In this document: one piece after another, positions 11,258 through 23,335 of the stretch
How positions within the stretch are numbered: the stretch's first letter is position 1
Layout of the letters: every line of letters begins with the position of its first letter
Source: Conus ventricosus
Taxonomy: Eukaryota; Mollusca; Gastropoda; Neogastropoda; Conidae
DNA: 64,000 nucleotides
Direction of reading: 5' to 3'
Assembly: GCA_018398815.1 (NCBI GenBank)
Contig: CM031601.1
Coordinates: 36,556,009-36,620,008 of the forward strand
Program-made: the position numbers and the translations under genes
Notes under the pieces: generated by a model
The model's database searches: none
Seen by the model: only the letters and a program-made list of their open reading frames with translations
What the model was told of the DNA's origin: nothing

Positions 11258-14200
11258 ATGGATAATACCAATATTCCTTGGAATATCGTGGTCTAAATTT
11301 CTAACTCTCGTCGGAGCTGCAGCTTCTGTGTCAATATCTATGAAACTTCTGTCGTGGCTCTCTCAAGAAACCCAAATTCAAAGCCAGAAGACCCTTACTC
11401 TTTCTGGCTTTAATATTGATTTCTAAAACTCTGCACAACCATTCCACGGTTGGCGACCTGTCGGGCGGGTTGCCCGTTCTCCTTTCACAAAACTAGGTTG
11501 TATAGTCCTGTCGCTCTGTATACCCATCCCTTCAGGCTGTAGCTGCGTGAGTCACTCTCCACAAGACTGTTCACAAGCTGTTCATCCTGATCTACCTTCC
11601 TCTGTCCCGGTTTGTTTTTCGTCAGGGACCTTGTCAGTCTGTTAGGGGGAACTTCCTCGACCTTTTGTGCTGTTGGGTGTCTTTACACGGTCACACCCTC
11701 TTTGGGGTGTAACCGGTTCGTCATTCCAGAGGATCTGCTGATTGCGGTTGTACTTTCGGATTTGGATTGTGTTGTCTGATCGACGGATCTGACAACTTAC
11801 CTCCATTCGTCCCCCACAGGTTCACTTTCGTGTTTAAGATGTGTCGGTTTGTGACCTCCTGGTCCTGGACTATGAGTGGTCTGTCCATGTCGATCTTGCT
11901 CGGAAGTGACCATTTCCCTGTTCTTACTACCAACCCGTCTTAACTGATCACGTCTCTGTCTCTCAACATCTCAAAATTTCAGAAAGCAAACTGGGCTTAT
12001 TTGCAAACCTCTTTTTCTAAAGAGTCCTGGAACCACTGACTTTCTTCAAGTGTCGACCAGCTGAATCACTGGATAACACTGTGATCAGTGTGCTAATGCT
12101 CTGTTTCCAGTGTCTTCCGATATACTTCAAAGCCAAAAAACACCCTGGTTTGATTCAGACTGCACAACAAATTTCCAAAGTTAGAAAAGGGCTCTGCGGT
12201 CAGGTTGTACCAACGACCTTCGATGGTCCACGCTCGAGCCCATCAAAAATTCCGTGCTAAATCTAGACACTCTTTTAAAATCAGTAAACGTCGGTCCTCG
12301 ACGAAGCTTCTGCTCCAGGCTGACATCAAAATTTTACAAGAAATTGTGTGGATCATCTTTAAAGAAAATCAAAGGGAAAGAAAGAAACACTGTCCCACTG
12401 TGATACCATCTCAAGTTTTCGGCTTCTTTACATAACATGAGAAGAAAGAGTTGCTAATCTGACTGCTTCAACCTATTGAAAAGAATTCCTCGTCTTCTAA
12501 TAAATCATGCCACTTTTGTCACAAAAACAAAGCCCCTAAAGAAAAATCACCCTGCAACTTTTCGTCCGACAACATGGGAAGACTACAATCGTCCTTTCAC
12601 GTTTTTAAACGAGCTGAAATCTGCTTGCTTTTTGCAGCGATTCCTCTCCAGGTATAGATGAAATCCATTATTAGCTGTTGATACATCTTCCGCTAGGAAG
12701 GTCTTGAACCATACTGTAAAGGTCTACAAAAACCATGTGCTGTGGACTACAGGTTTTTTCCACCAGCTTGGCAAATCGCCTCTTATTCCCATCCCCCAAA
12801 CCTGGAAATTATCTTTCTAATCCTTCAAAATTTCCGTACCATGCTTTGAACCAGCTGCGTTTGTAAATTGATGGAAAAAAATGGTCAATGCTAGGCTCAT
12901 GTGGCGAAAACTTGAAACGATGCCTTTTGGCGAAAAGAACAGTTGTGGTTTCCGCAAACATCGGACCCGTTGACATTTGATTCGTCTGGAAATCTACACT
13001 TCGGAACGCCCTTTCAGAACAAACGCATGCAGTGGCATTTTCTTTGCACTTGGAGAATGGCCTACGATACCACCTGGATACGGGATACTCATGATCTCCA
13101 ACGATCTGGGTTTTCGAAGGTCATCTTCCCTCTTTGTATTAAAATTTTTTGGCAGCAGAACGACTGTTTCAGGGCGGGTTGGCACCTCTCTCTATGATGT
13201 CCACGAGGCAGGTGTTAGGGTGTTCCCACTGGGGAGCATACTGTCTCCTGCCCTCTTTAGTATTAAAATCAAAATACATTGTGAAATCAGTTCTGCAGGG
13301 TTCAGAATCTGCCTCATTGTGTGTGGATGATTTTGCTGTCTACGCAAATTGGGAAGCCTGTACCCGCGTGCTCCCCAGCCAGGCTCCAGCATTTGCGTAG
13401 ATAAAATCCTTCGAGGCGCGGATGAATGAAACTCGGTCTTCACCTTTTCTGCCTACAACAACCAATGTATGTCACATTCATAACTTCCGTCAGATTTATT
13501 CCAGATCCGGACTTCATGTGGGGAAATCTTCCCATTCAGCTGTTAAAGATGGCCCAAATTTATGGGAGTCATTTTTGACCAAAAACTTAACTTTCTCAGC
13601 CCATATTAAAAACCTCAAAACTAGCTTGCCAACCCCCCCAAAGGCACTGAATATTTGCGGGGTCGTAAGCTACACAACGGACTGGGGCGTGATAGAAAAC
13701 TTTGTTGCACCCTCTACAGTGCCCTGGTCCGTTTACACTGACTAGGTTTTTTGGGCTGTGTACGGCTCCCGCAAGATCATCTTACTCTAAAAATCTTGGA
13801 CCCTATCCACCTTCAGGGCTTCGTCTTCTGTTTGGACGCGTTTCCGCACCACCCTGTGTACAGCCTGCTTCGCTGAGGAAGGTGACATTCACTGTCCAAT
13901 CGCAGGGCTGTAACTGTCTTTGAATTATTATACTCAGACTTGTTCTCAGAACCACAGAATTCTGCCTAAGACAGTGTTTTTGCCCTCCGTTCCAAATAAA
14001 GTGTTTGAAAAATAACACCGAATTGTTATTCCGCGTTTGGCCCCGCTTCGTATGCGCCTCACGTGCGGAATTCGCAGGTTTAGACCTGGAGTAGTTTCCG
14101 ATTTTTTCCATGTTTCCGGATCAACCTCCATGGGGACCTTTTTCACACCAGAGATTCGTTTTGATCTCGCAGCTTTACGCTTAAGGAGTTTACCAGCTCT

Positions 14201-15060
14201 CTGGCGCTACAATGCTTGGTATGCCGAGACTCCTGTTCCAAATTCCATCCTATCAAAACAAGTTTTCACTGACGGTTCCTAAGTCTGAGGATGGAGTGGC
14301 CTGTGCACGCCTACTGCCCTGGGACTCCTTCTCAGATGAATTGTTTGGAACATATACATTCAGTTGTCTTCTGTCTATTCTGCTGAACTTTACTGCTCCT
14401 AGTTACTGGTGTGAAGTTAATCTCTCCATTCTTCGAGGAGGGACTTTCTGGTTCTGTCGGATTCGCTGTCAGCTTTGGAGGCCATAGTGGCCGCATACCT
14501 TCAGCATCCAGAACTTTTATTTTTTTTTTTGAACTTTTTAGCAAGGTGAAGGCGGCACGGTTACACCCATTACTATTGCTTGGGTTCCTGGCCTGTGGTC
14601 ATCGGCTGGGAACCGAAATGGTTGATCGTTTAGCCAAGCAACAGCCACAGAGAGAAACTGTCCAACACTTATATCCCCCTGCTCTGATGTGAAACCCATA
14701 ATTTAACGATTTTGTTGAGAGACCTCTGGCAGGAGGATTGGAACTCCAGACGGAATAACTACTCTTCTAAGATCCGTCAAACCTTAAAGACTTCATCCAT
14801 CTAGTCGGAGTGGTCGTAAAGAGGAAACGGTTCTGTGCCGGCCTGCCACACCGGCCATTCGTATTTACCATTCTTTCCTTTTAAAGAAGTGAAGAAGCTA
14901 CGTGGTGCATTTCCCATGTTCATGCACCACGCACAATGAAACATGTTCTTTTGATGTTGGGACTTGCACGTGTGAGACACTATACATTTTACAGCGGAAT
15001 GTCTTGAAGATCCTGTTCAGGGATGTCCCGCCCGAACGTGATCCTTGGGTTTTGAAGAAA
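11258..15060 (+). pseudogene. LINE ORF2 (endonuclease-RT-RNase H), decayed
   Basis: Starts at ATGGATAATACC, equivalent to 55949. AP-endonuclease, reverse transcriptase (the FDLEKAYDT region appears as a degraded echo at about 13040-13080) and RNase H (TDGS region near 14270) follow in order but in shifting frames. Further 3', the CCHC region (14850-14960) is recognisable only by collinearity. Not functional. Confidence 0.7.
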
Positions 15061-15285
15061 TAAATTTTTTCATTGATTGAGATTTTACGGGGAAGAAGGA
15101 TTTTAACTATAGTTTCTGGTTCGTTTGTAGACGATGTTCATTTTAACGAGGATGTGGAAAGTTTTTTTTTTTTTTTTTTTTTTTTTCTTTATTTGACCTT
15201 GGTGAGTTGATTTTAACGTGGTGAAAGCCCTGATGTGGACCTCTGCGGTCGGCTGGGCTATAAGCAAACATTATCTTATCTTAGG

Positions 15286-16000
15286 TATCATGCCTATAAA
15301 ACACTCTTTACCATGACAAGTCAAAATAAAACATCGTTGCTTATATACCTCACGGTGGGTATGCGTGTGTGTGACCTCTCAGACAGAACTCGGATTTTAA
15401 TTCTTATGAAACCAGAAGGGTATGTATCAGTTTGCTTGTGTGAGCATGCGCGCGTGTGTGTGAGCTGAAATTGGGTCTTTCCTATGTTCATCTCCCCCCG
15501 ATGCACTTGCCCTCCTCTAAACGAAATGGAAAGGTGGTGGAGGGCTACCTTGGAGGAGTGAACAGGGGAAAGGATGGTTAGGTATCATCAGTTGACCTTT
15601 TAACCTTTGAAAAGGAAAATCATGAGGGAGTGTGTGTGTGTGTGTGTGTGTGAAAAGCCTCTTATGGACAACTCTTTGTCAAAAACACAATTGTAATGTT
15701 CAAATCTTTGAACAAATTATAGTCTTTCCTTGTCCACGACAAGTTCACTCAAATAGAAAAGTATGGTTCACGTGAGACAAAAGTCAACTGAAACTGAAAA
15801 AATACAAATCTCACACACTTCCATTTGAAATATACTCAGCGTCAAAAACACACATTGCAGAAAACTAAAGCTCCTTTAACAGTATTTGTCTTTACTATTT
15901 GGAGGCATCCGTTGCAGAACAAGGCAGATTATGCATCACTGGGCAAGATTTGAAGTACTGATGATGAGCCTTTGGGATGATATTTCTCTCACAGAGACTG
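15286..16000. other. Stretch with no supported gene
   Basis: Downstream of the LINE tail. Contains a short (GT)n at 15632-15651 and otherwise unremarkable sequence. Confidence 0.5.
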
Positions 16001-16001
16001 A

Positions 16002-17533
16002 TCAAATCATTGTATCTTCTCCTTGGAGATAGGGTGTGGAACTTTCGAAACGTTTTTCCAAGGGAATTTCTGCAGGATTTGGGATGGTGTGGACTTTTCT
16101 CAATTTCTGCACGAGGTTCAGCTGGTGGTACTCAGCTGAGTAATCATAACCAACATGAACAAGGTTTGGTTCCTTTGATGACAACTTGAACTTTTTCACA
16201 TCCAACCACCTGATTTTCTCTTTCTTGGTGTCCAGCTGAAAATTCTTCAGAAGCCCTGCCATTTTTTTGAAGTCAAAAAAGTCAGATTGATCCAGTTCCT
16301 CAACATGTACAGAGGCGCGTGCCGTTTTAGCTGTTCTCATGGTCTGTGCCCACTGGGTTGGAGTGTACACAGACACGTGTCTGCTGCTCCGTTCAATTAC
16401 GGAATGCATGCTGTCACACCTTCATTCTGACTATGACCACTCACAAGAAAATGTGCTCTATTTCCTCAAATTCAAACTTACTGAGAGCGTACCAGAGCAT
16501 TGTAAGGAAGTTCTTATTTCGGTTTTGTCCTCCACAGCTGTCAGAAAATAAAGTCACTTTCTTAACACCCTCTTTGCTGATGCGTTCTAGATACCTGTAA
16601 ACACATGAGGCAATTTCATTGGATCCCCTCATGCTGTGGTTTCTGCCCATACATTGCAGTATCCTTGTCCATTTCTGTAGTCGTACACTGTCAAGTTATA
16701 CGTGTTCAGTTTTCTCTTGTAGTATAGACATGACTCAACACTTGATGGGGTAGGCAGAACTTCTTCAAGGTCAAACACTGCAGCTGCAAGACATGGATTG
16801 ATTTTTACAGCAGCTTTTACCTCATGTTTGAGTTGTCTACTTTCTTCCTTCATTGAATGTGCTTTTTGTAATCTTCATCTTCTGCTTCTGTGAAACATCC
16901 ATTTTCATAGGCAAGCACAAACATCACATCGGTCTTTCATCCGCTTGTGAAAGCTGATGTTGAATTCCCGATTAAACACATTCCTGTACGTGGTTTCACT
17001 GCTGGAGTTTTGCAGCCTTCATCTTGTCGCTTTTTAACGTACATATCATACATTTTTTGCAGACTGAGGGAACTTTCCAAATACTCTCTTGTTGAATCCT
17101 TCTTGCATAGTTCATTAGTGACTTTCCACTCTAGGAAAGCTGTTGATGTGTCGTCTGATCTCTTCCTTCTCAGTGTCCTTTGAATTAGCCCTCTGGCTTT
17201 GCTTTCCTCTTTTTTCTGCATCACAGGTTCCTAGACTGTTCTTTTTGGTCAGTGCTGTGGCAACAAATCTGTCAGATATATCAAGAGTATCAAGAAACAT
17301 CTTCTTGCAACTTTCAATTTCTTTTCTTGAATTTGCAGAAAGTATTCATATGTGGAACTTCTTCCTTGAACTGGTTTTGTTATTGTAGTTTTTTTCTCAT
17401 TTTTCTGGACTGTGTTGCACAAGTATTGTCTCTGCTGTGTCAAACAACCCATTTTCGAAAAATTGTGAAAAATTTGGGCCCTTTCATCCTCTGTGATTTG
17501 TGTTTTACACTTGTTTCTGGCACAAGTCCCCAC
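16002..17533 (-). pseudogene. DUF7869-type repetitive protein, frameshifted
   Basis: Minus-strand pieces follow one another in collinear order: a start near 17533 (MGTCARNKCKTQITEDERAQ), then SDRFVATALTKKNSLGT, RRHINSFPRVESH, SLSLQKMYDMYVKK, AAAVFDLEEVLPTPSS and SDSCGGQNRNKNFL, ending with HTIPNPAEIPLEKR near 16040. The HINSFPRVESH and D.CGGQN(R/K)N signatures are those of the multi-copy invertebrate proteins grouped as DUF7869. Their conserved acidic residues suggest a nuclease/transposase-like core, but the biochemical role is not established. At least four frame changes are needed, so this copy is dead or the sequence has indels. No terminal repeats of its own were found. Confidence 0.6.
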
Positions 17534-18458
17534 ACCCTGATTTCAACACTCTGTTCCTGTGAGTTTTCCCTGTCCTCGAAACATATGACTGTCCTCGTGT
17601 TCTAAGACGTTTCCGTACGTGATTTTCCAGTCATCTTCATTTCGAACCCTTTTTCTTGTCTGTCTTGGCTTATCCTGAATGGGGAATGGACATGGACTTG
17701 TTGCTTGGGAACCACCTGCCGATGTTTGTCCAGTGGAAGTATTGTGGCAACCCTCTCATTCAAACACTGCGTCTGAGACATTGCAACCAGTTTGTTCTGT
17801 TATTGCATGATCTAGGTATGTCGTTTCTGCTGGTATTCAGTGGAAAATCTTTCTGTGGGTTTTTCTCTAAGTGTGTCATCATTCTCATCACAGCTCACCT
17901 CAGATGATGAATATTCTTGAGATTTTATTTCTGCCTTTGATGGAACATACTCATCTCCGTCACTTAGATGCTCAGACGAAAACTCTGATTCAGAACATTC
18001 AGAGACAAACCTTGATCAAGTGTTGCATGTGAAATGTTGTTCAAATTATCATCCATGTGAAGACATGACTCAACAAATGATGATTCAGTACCCCTTCGAA
18101 GGTGACTGAGTGGTATGTTATCTCATCCTCACTTTGTCTGAATTGACTTTAGCAGAAAGTCATCCTCATTCTTATTCTGCCTGAAGTGACTGAGTGGAAT
18201 GTCATCCTCGTCCTCACCTTGCATGAGCTTGCTCAAGGAATGTTATCCTCCTCAGTCATCCATCTCTCATCTTTATCAGTCTCTTGTGTCATTTCAACAG
18301 TGGCATGCACATTCACAACTTCAAACAAAGTATCTGATGACAACTTAAGTGAATCCGACAAATCATACATGAAACTGATCAATTTTCCAATCCTTCATGC
18401 TTAGTAACACAAGCAAGACATCAGAATGACACAATCCTCTCTCATCCTACTGTGAGAA
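17534..18458. other. Possible N-terminal/linker remains of the DUF7869 block
   Basis: Rich in minus-strand Asp/Glu/Ser codons (near 17900-18400) with repeated 'gtgactgagtgg.atgt.atcctc' blocks, but no long frame. Either a degenerate acidic N-terminal region of the 16002-17533 protein or non-coding. Confidence 0.35.
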
Positions 18459-18900
18459 TCAACTACATAGAATGTCCTTTGAACTTTGATAATGCCAATG
18501 CTGTAAGATGAAAAGACACCTCCAATGGTGAGCACCGCTAGCATGTTCAATTTGTTCAAGGGCCTGTTGTAATGTCACTGTGCCCTCTTCTGGAGACACA
18601 CTTGTGTTGCTCAGCACACCATTGCGGGTATTGTCGACTTGAAGGTTGATCATGCGGCCATTAAATATGACAGTCTTTACAGCTTCGCTGGGTAGAAGAA
18701 ATGTGACATTGTGAGCATCAGCTGTGGACATGTACAGTGTGTCTCCCTCACGCAGTATGAAGTCAAGATCATGCGTGGTCCACAGAGACACATCCTTGAC
18801 ACAGTGATGTGCCAGTGCTTGCATTACCATGGCCGTACACTGCTTCCCCGACCCTCGAACCTGCTATCCCCTTGGTGACAACTTCCACGGACGTGAATTC
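18459..18900 (-). pseudogene. Cysteine-protease-like (C76/OTU-like) fragment
   Basis: The minus strand reads GSCHQGDSRF and, one frame over, GKQCTAMVMQALAHHC, then DLDFILREGDTLYMST, SEAVKTVIFNGR and NTRNGVLSN. The order 'HQGD.RF ... GKQC(T/V)' with a following 'W...DLD.IL..GD.LY' is that of the papain-like protease domain carried by several invertebrate transposon-borne proteins; the Cys in GKQC would be the nucleophile. The frame changes between the HQGD and GKQC segments, so it is broken. It lies upstream, on the same strand, of the DUF7869-type gene and may have been part of the same element. Confidence 0.4.
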
Positions 18901-18959
18901 CATGGCAAACTCTGAAAAACAAAGACAAGAAACAAGATGGCAAGCCATATAAAATGTAC

Positions 18960-19560
18960 TCTCAGTTCGATGAGGTGTATGACCGCCATGTTGTTGATGA
19001 CGTCAACACAGAATCGTGTATGTAGAATGATCAATAGGCCATAAGTAAGCAGTATGTCAAATTTGAAAGACAGTGCTTCAGACCTTCTGGGAATTTTTGC
19101 TTTTTTGCATCACAGGAGAATATTTTATATAGCCTGCCATTTTGTTTATGACGTCATATTAATAAATTTGGCAGGTATAATTCTAAAGACAACAAGTAAG
19201 TAGTATACCAAATTGCGAAGATATCGTTAGGTTATGTTCAGCTTCCAGCTCCTCCGCAAAACATAATGCAAAGGTGTTGTCCGCCATCTTGTTGTGACAT
19301 CATCATATACAATTTCTCAGATACAATGGCCATCGTAATTGTAAAGTATGTTCCAAATTTCAGACAAATCGGTACAGTAGTTCAGCCTCCAGCTCCCACG
19401 AAAGCAAAAGTGTATAATTATGCGCTAGTCCGCCATATTGGTGATGACGTCATCAAAAAACTAAAATGTCGAGCATTATCGCGAAGAACTTGTAGGCAAT
19501 GTGTGAAGTTTCAAGCGCTCTACGCCCAGTAGTTTAGGCTGGGGAGATGGGCACAGACAG
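18960..19560. repeat. Imperfect tandem repeat with a CA tail
   Basis: Three to four diverged units of about 140-170 bp each contain a 'ccgccat.ttgttg.tgac(g)tcat' block and a 'caaatt(t)..aagac...cttcagc.tccagctcc' block. The array ends in acagacagacacacacac. No coding potential is seen. Confidence 0.6.
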
Positions 19561-20439
19561 ACAGACACACACACACACACACACAGACTCGACCTCGTTC
19601 CGATTCCAACGTACTCTCGTTTTTTGTAAAAACTGAGAGTACAAAAACTTTCAAAGCTCAAGGAAAATTGAACTTTTGAAAACTGTTACAAGCATCAATA
19701 AGAGATGAGAGAATCGATCTCTGCCTTGCTGTTGCTCTTTGTAAAGCCCTGTAGTAAAATGGCCTTGTGAGTCAGTGTTTATACATTGACTTGAAATACC
19801 ATACGATTACTAAAATGCCAGCCACTTACAGAATTTAACATTGTGGTAAATTGCTACTGGTTTTGATATTACTAGAGTAGGAGCATGATCTAAGTTATTT
19901 TTTACTCTGATGGCTATAATATTGACATTTAAAGGTTTATTTACTTACATGTTTGAGATTTGCTGCTTCAGTCGCGGTTTGTGGCGCAAAATGAAAGCAG
20001 GCACAAACTCATATGGTACATAAAGTGGATACGCATTGAAAATAGAAAGTTATCTGGAATACACTAGTCGTATGAGGAAAGAAAATATATCCCATGAGAA
20101 CTTTTCTGGTTACAAGTTCAAAACAATAGAGATGTAAGTGAAGTTACCTTTGTTGAGAAAAACCAAAACACTCATTACCTTCAATACAAACACCGTAAGT
20201 TGACATACGACACTTGTATTTCCAGTTTATCTGACAAATCAGCGATACATTTGAGGTAACTGAACTTGCGGCAGTTCTATTCCCGCGATATCTACTGCCA
20301 GCTGAGTTACTGCAGAAACATTTTGATTGCAGCATGTCTGTTTTTAGAACAATGGGGTCAAGAGTTTGACAAGTGATGCGCCTTGGCCCCCTCATGCAGC
20401 ATACCAAAAATCTCAAAAATGGAAAACTTTGAGTTACGA

Positions 20440-20875
20440 CAGTTGTATTTCCGGGCGACGATGTGATAAAACAGTTTTTTGTTTGTTTTCAATTTGATAG
20501 TTTTAGAAGAATTCAGCACATAAAAGCACACTAAACTCAGCAAAAATACCTTTTGGTGTTTGCTCAACAGCATTACAAACACCTGGGATTCATATTGTTG
20601 TCAATGAATTCCCTCTGTGTAACAATCTGTATGTTACTGGGGGTACCCCAGTTGTACTAGAAAGGGGCATAATTTTACTATTTTGGGTAGGTTCAGTACC
20701 TCAATCACTGCTTATTTATTTGTTGACATATGACTTAGACTTTATGGCTTCTCTTTCCTTTTACCCCAAGCTATGATGGTGTATAATATTATCTAGTTTT
20801 GTTGGCCATTAGGGATGGACAGGGATGTAACAAATGGTGGTTTTTGCAAAAAACAGTTTCTGAACACATACACGT
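20440..20875. repeat. Second copy of the 7455-7860 repeat
   Basis: Direct-orientation match to 7455-7860 (tgataaaacagttttt, ttggtgtttgctcaa, gttactgggggtacccca, aagctatgatg). It supports one element family contributing DNA at both sides of the nested block. Confidence 0.7.
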
Positions 20876-21324
20876 ACACATGTTACAACACATAAAACCT
20901 GTAAAACACTGACAAAAACTTCTGTTAGTGTTTACTCAGCATCACTGTAAGTATACAGTGTGGTCCAAATTGTTATAGTATAATACTTATTGGTGAATGT
21001 TCAAAATGACAACCATGGAAAAAAAAGTCTGAAGAAAAACATAAGCAATTGCCTGTTGAAAAGAAAAAAGAAAAACCCACTCACACATTGTATGCATTTG
21101 TTATCACACAAAACACTGTAGGAACTGTGTTAGAGTGTCAGAACATGCACTTACATTACTGCCACGCTTGTTCTATATAGGAATCCATCACTTGTCGTAT
21201 GGAGTCTTGGACATAATCCTCAGGTTGTCTGCATTCCCTGCTTCATAATTTTAGGAGACGTGCTTTTTAAAAATTTTTATTTTATGTCTGTCCAAATTGT
21301 GGTTTAAAGAAACGCATTGAGATT
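20876..21324. other. Stretch with no supported gene
   Basis: AT-rich sequence with no open frame or repeat that I recognise. Confidence 0.5.
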
Positions 21325-21336
21325 CATTCAATACTT

Positions 21337-21392
21337 AAGATAAGATAATGTTGCTTATAGCCCAGCCGACCGCAAAGGGCCACATCAGGCTG
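21337..21392 (-). mobile_element. 56-bp LINE tail insertion with 12-bp target duplication
   Basis: Reverse complement of the LINE 3' tail (taagataatgttgcttatagcc ... ccacatcagg). It is flanked by identical 12-mers cattcaatactt at 21325-21336 and 21393-21404. It is an extreme 5' truncation inserted on the minus strand. Confidence 0.85.
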
Positions 21393-21404
21393 CATTCAAT
21401 ACTT

Positions 21405-21832
21405 GACTTGGTCTTCTTTCACTGATGGCACTCAGTCTGGTCACAGCATTGACAAAATCATGAACACACGCACTGGTGAGAAAAAAACAACTGTAGAATG
21501 GAAAAATAAACTTCCAGAACTTTTCATGCAGATGATCCAGAATGGGTTGAATCTTGTAGAGCCGGTCGTACCCTGGATCACCTTCAACTGGCATGGCTGC
21601 ATTGTCATTGAAATGCAGAAACTGAAGAAGAATCTGAAATACAGAATAAAAGTTTCAAGATAAGTAAGCAGACCCACAATTGGGCACACACACACACAAC
21701 ACACACACACACAACAAACACACACACACACACACAGTAAGCAGACCCACAATTGGGCACCACACACACACACACACACACGCACGCACCACACACACAC
21801 ACACACACACACACAACACACACACAATTGTG

Positions 21833-21877
<45 letters not shown>

Positions 21878-22156
21878 CACCCCCCTGCCCCCCCCCACCC
21901 CCCCCCCCCCACCACCACACACACACACGCATACACACAAACAGCCTACACACACACACACAATTCACACACATACACACATGTACACATATGCACAAAC
22001 ACACACTAACAGTATCACACAACATGAATGTAAAACACAATGGTACAAAACCCAAAAAAACTGCTGTGGATGAGTGCTTCTGTGTTTTACAAAATGAACA
22101 AACTTATATGAAAAACTTGCATACAGAAATAAATAATGTTTAGGCACACATGTGCA

Positions 22157-22207
<51 letters not shown>

Positions 22208-22900
22208 ACGCACCACAACCACACGAGTTCCACCTATCCATACAGTTATTATTTGCCATAAATTTGTGGTTTCAGTAGGAAATAGGGCAAAGAAGAGAAA
22301 TACAGAAATAAATAGTCAAGGAATGAAGAATCAAGAAGTCAAAAAATCAACAACAACAACAAAAAGAAAAATAGAGCTACTTGCCTGAAACCGGTTTCTG
22401 GTCATGCAGGAACTGAAGACTGAACTTTGTACAGCCAAAAATTGGCGCAGTTGACTTTCAGACCAGGATTCCCAGTGAAAACAACAGCAAGGTTGAAGGG
22501 CTGTGCACCTCTTTCTCGCCATTCTTTGATCAGCTGTTGCTGACCTCGCCCCATGCCACGCCCCCGGCCGCTTCCACGGGACCCTCACCATCGTTCTGAG
22601 CCCGTACCACGTCCCTGACCCCTCCCTCAAGACAGGAGGGGGTACAGTGCTTGTTGACGGCACGCGTTCGGCTATTTCCGCTTCATCAACCACGCTAACG
22701 GCGCTTCCTTTACTGCTGTCTTGTGTACAGAACAATCAAGCCACGTCATCACCAGCACTTACCTCCGATAAAAGTGGATGGTACTGATTCCATCCATCTG
22801 CTCCTCATGGGTAGTATCAGGATCCAATCCTCAAAGGTTTTCTTCATCACTATCTTGATACTTTAGAACGTCATCTAAAAATCAAGCGCAGTGTAACGCT
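21405..22900 (-). pseudogene. piggyBac-like transposase, 5' exons
   Basis: Reading from the TTAA end at 23194 inward, the minus strand gives an acidic N-terminal region, a GRGRGMG-type Gly/Arg run near 22550, and FTGNPGLKVNCANF near 22450, parallel to FTGDPGIKVNIGNF in the element at 47427. After (CA)n-filled DNA, an exon preceded by tgtatttcag reads FLHFNDNAAMP...YDRLYKIQPILDHLHEKF at about 21630-21510. That is the start of the piggyBac DDE domain, before its first catalytic Asp. The rest of the catalytic domain is not found, so the gene is truncated. An in-frame GCATGA ends the first exon frame. Confidence 0.6.
21683..22206. repeat. Large (CA)n microsatellite cluster
   Basis: Several (CA)n arrays (21686-21737, 21759-21830, 21834-21873, 22157-22206) are interspersed with two copies of gtaagcagacccacaattgg. 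A C-rich run lies at 21880-21911. It occupies an intron of the transposase relic. Confidence 0.95.
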
Positions 22901-23194
22901 TTAAAAGGGAACGCGTTGACGAAGTGCTAGGTTGAGCTGCCATCTTGAATATGCTTATCAGCTGATACCTCTCAACTCGCAATTTGCATATCATGTGGTC
23001 AGTTGTGCGGTCGCTTGAATGAAAAGGGCCTGTGCCTTGACATCAGTAGAAGAAGTGGAAACATTTTAGAGGGTCGTCTCCCAAGTAGATTTTTCTGCTT
23101 TCCGTGATGAAGTTACTACTTGGCGTACTCGTATACAGGCGTGGTGATTTTTGGTTTTCACTACGAACGTTACTCGTAGCAGGCAGGGAACGGG

Positions 23195-23335
23195 TTAAAG
23201 GGTTGTGTGAATGATGTGTTTTTTTGGTGTGTTTTTTTACAGATTAAATAATGACTTGATTTGACTTGAACGTGTTGACAGCCCTAATATGGCCCTTTGC
23301 GGTCAGCTGGGCTAAAAGCAACATTACATTAAAAC
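23195..23335 (+). mobile_element. Second half of the LINE copy split at 5702
   Basis: Starts with TTAA and agggttgtgtgaatga, exactly the sequence expected after position 5702 when compared with 3945-3960. It then carries the LINE tail (gacagccctaatatggccc ... gcaacattac). Confidence 0.75.

Larger units (their letters stand above)
9046..15285 (+). mobile_element. Near full-length but decayed I-type LINE
   Basis: Collinear with the better copy at 53927-59822: the same 5' UTR start (ccctccgggg...cggagg), ORF1, ORF2, 3' UTR and conserved tail. It is about 6.2 kb and riddled with indels and stops. It lies inside the 5703-23194 element in the opposite orientation to that element's transposase, so it inserted after it. 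Confidence 0.85.
5703..23194 (-). mobile_element. TTAA-bounded piggyBac-like element bloated by nested insertions
   Basis: TTAA at 5699-5702 is followed by ccccttcactgccac. TTAA at 23195-23198 is preceded by gcaggcagggaacggg, whose complement aligns with the left end (ccc-ttc-ctgcc shared). A LINE copy reads continuously across if this block is removed, so the block is an insertion. The 5703 side carries the family's 3' subterminal DNA, also seen next to TTAA at 24334 and, inverted, at 49784. The 23194 side carries minus-strand piggyBac transposase exons. Orientation is thus minus, with the original element split by later arrivals: repeats at 5.7-8.4 kb, a full LINE at 9.0-15.3 kb, a protein-coding block at 16.0-18.9 kb and microsatellites. 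Two independent nested elements contributing one end each remains possible. Confidence 0.6.

Noticed and set aside
17252..17605. Plus-strand hydrophobic frame
   Set aside because: Antisense of the DUF7869-type coding sequence; hydrophobicity comes from complementing charged codons.
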